DNA of 64,000 nucleotides from NCBI GenBank assembly GCA_910574475.1, contig CAJTAT010000002.1:431120-495119 (forward strand), read 5' to 3'. The notes below the pieces were generated by a model. The model searched no databases. It saw only the letters and a list, made by a program, of their open reading frames with translations, and was not told where the DNA came from. Source of the stretch: Clostridia bacterium. Its GTDB lineage: Bacteria > Bacillota > Clostridia > Lachnospirales > Lachnospiraceae. Positions 63,176 through 64,000 of this stretch are shown here, piece by piece (within the stretch, counting starts at the first letter, position 1; every line of letters starts with the position of its first letter). The translations under genes were made by a program, and so were the position numbers.

Positions 63176-63783
63176 TGCTGTATGATAAAGATATAAGAGA
63201 ACCCTTATTTGATTATCTGGAGGAACGATACGGCAAAGTCCGTATTATTGAAGAGAAGCAGATGGGAAGATCTAGAGCAGATATTGTGATGGTTCTTCCA
63301 GGAGAGATTGCAGGAGTTGAAATAAAAAGTGATGCGGATACTTATACGAGATTAGAACGGCAAGTAAAGGATTATGACAAATTTTTTGACAAAAATTATG
63401 TGGTGGTAGGGTCTACCCATGCAATGCATATTGAGGAACATGTACCTGAATATTGGGGGATTCTTTCAGTAGAGTGGCTGGATGAACGGGTGGATTTCTA
63501 TACAATCAGAGAAGCAGCCAAAAATCCGAAGTTAAAAAGGAAATGTAAGATTCAGATTCTCTGGCGGCCGGAGCTGGCTCATATTCAGGAACTGTGCAGT
63601 ATGCCTAAGTATGCGCAGAAAAGTAAAGACTTTGTAAGAAATAAGATTGTAGAGCAGGTACCAGAAGAGATTTTGGACAAGATGATAAGTGAAGAGCTGT
63701 TTCAGAGAGATTATACGGAAATTAAAGAGAGGATTGGAGAATTTCGGAGGGAAAGAAGAAAGAGAAAACAGAGGAATTTATAA
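63175..63783 (+). CDS. PD-(D/E)XK nuclease-like protein (sce7726 family)
   Basis: 202 residues from a GTG at 63175 that overlaps the CotH stop by one base and follows GAAGGATGG. The nuclease core is visible: REPLFDYLEERYGKVRIIEEKQMGRSRADIVMV, then GVEIKSDADTYTRLERQVKDYDKFF (E-x-K with Asp from ADIV). Proteins of this sce7726 type are often encoded with mobile or defence genes, but their activity is untested. Its stop lies in the first of three palindromes. Confidence 0.8.
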   Translation: MLYDKDIREPLFDYLEERYGKVRIIEEKQMGRSRADIVMVLPGEIAGVEIKSDADTYTRLERQVKDYDKFFDKNYVVVGSTHAMHIEEHVPEYWGILSVEWLDERVDFYTIREAAKNPKLKRKCKIQILWRPELAHIQELCSMPKYAQKSKDFVRNKIVEQVPEEILDKMISEELFQRDYTEIKERIGEFRRERRKRKQRNL

Positions 63784-63852
63784 CCTCTAGAGGTTATAAA
63801 TCTAAAATATAACCTCTAGAGGTTATAAATCTAAAATATAACCTCTAGAGTG
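63777..63852. repeat. Tandem palindromic repeats, 29-bp period
   Basis: A 20-base core palindrome (AACCTCTAGAGGTT with TAT/ATA flanks) starts at 63781, again at 63810, and partly at 63839, with an exact 29-base period. The first copy extends to a 26-base perfect palindrome that includes the stop of the nuclease-like gene. Between copies lies AATCTAAAATA. The array is too short and its spacers too similar for CRISPR. It may bind a dimeric regulator or form RNA hairpins as a terminator. Confidence 0.8.
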
Positions 63853-63860
63853 AATAAAAC

Positions 63861-63889
63861 TTGATTCTTAGTTTATGAGAATATATAAT
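63861..63889 (+). promoter_or_regulatory. Promoter reading out of the right edge
   Basis: TTGATT (63861-63866) and a perfect TATAAT (63884-63889) are 17 bases apart. The leader from about 63896 to the window end holds no ORF and ends in AAAAGGAGG, a ribosome site for a gene beginning just outside. Palindromes lie right upstream and may control it. Confidence 0.7.
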
Positions 63890-64000
63890 TTGCTTAGGAC
63901 AATATGAAGTGACCCCACATTTGTAGCAACGTGGATTTACCTGTATACTAGAGTTTGTTAAGAACAATGGTAACAGGGATTACCGCATACAAAAGGAGGC

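Noticed and set aside
63777..63852. CRISPR array
   Set aside because: The repeat units are palindromes with nearly identical short spacers, and no cas genes are visible.
63890..64000. End of an IS3-like insertion sequence (TGAAGTGACCCC-like motif near 63905)
   Set aside because: The motif is short and no transposase or second end is visible in the window.

Overview
The window looks like low-GC Firmicutes DNA, most likely from a gut Lachnospiraceae (Clostridia). The evidence is the gene order dnaA | dnaN-S4 gene-recF-gyrB-gyrA on one side of the origin and rpmH-rnpA-yidD-yidC-jag-mnmE-mnmG-rsmG-parA-parB on the other. DUF4446, DUF3881 and CotH proteins and a separate AICAR transformylase/IMP cyclohydrolase pair under a ZTP riboswitch fit the same group. 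The genus cannot be fixed from sequence reading alone.

Region 1 (about 1-19,110, all minus strand, visibly more GC-rich than the rest) is a tailed-phage element cut by the left edge. Read in transcription order (right to left) it has DNA-binding and small unknown proteins, a degenerate tRNA-like sequence, a DNA methyltransferase, an SSB-like protein, a HUH-type replication initiator, a VRR-NUC nuclease, a ParA/ParB pair, an ArpU-like regulator and a terminator. These are followed by a complete HK97-type packaging and head module (HNH, TerS, TerL, portal, protease, capsid), connectors, major tail protein, tail chaperones with a clear -1 frameshift site, and the start of the tape measure gene. 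A virion module combined with Rep, ParAB and SSB suggests a phage-plasmid now lying next to chromosomal genes. A plus-strand promoter and terminator upstream of rep may make a small antisense RNA.

Region 2 (19,200-28,400) is a minus-strand seven-gene operon: FAD oxidoreductase, Fe-alcohol dehydrogenase, aldehyde dehydrogenase, UroD-fold methyltransferase, MatC-like carrier, metallo-beta-lactamase-fold hydrolase and LarA-like racemase. It is closed by a strong terminator and preceded by a 17-bp inverted repeat. It reads as an uptake and catabolic pathway for a hydroxy or methylated organic acid that I cannot name. A YczE-like membrane protein and a large XRE regulator follow.

Region 3 (30,600-40,200) holds the ZTP-riboswitch purine pair, an acyltransferase with two large membrane proteins (glycosyltransferase-like or unknown), and a DUF2975/XRE/DUF4173 membrane-regulatory set.

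Region 4 (40,200-63,800) is the replication-origin region. oriC lies between dnaN and dnaA with several DnaA boxes. Two perfect parS sites precede chromosomal parAB. The region continues through serS, DUF3881, a CotH kinase-like protein and a PD-(D/E)XK nuclease-like protein, and ends in a tandem array of palindromes followed by a promoter at the right edge.
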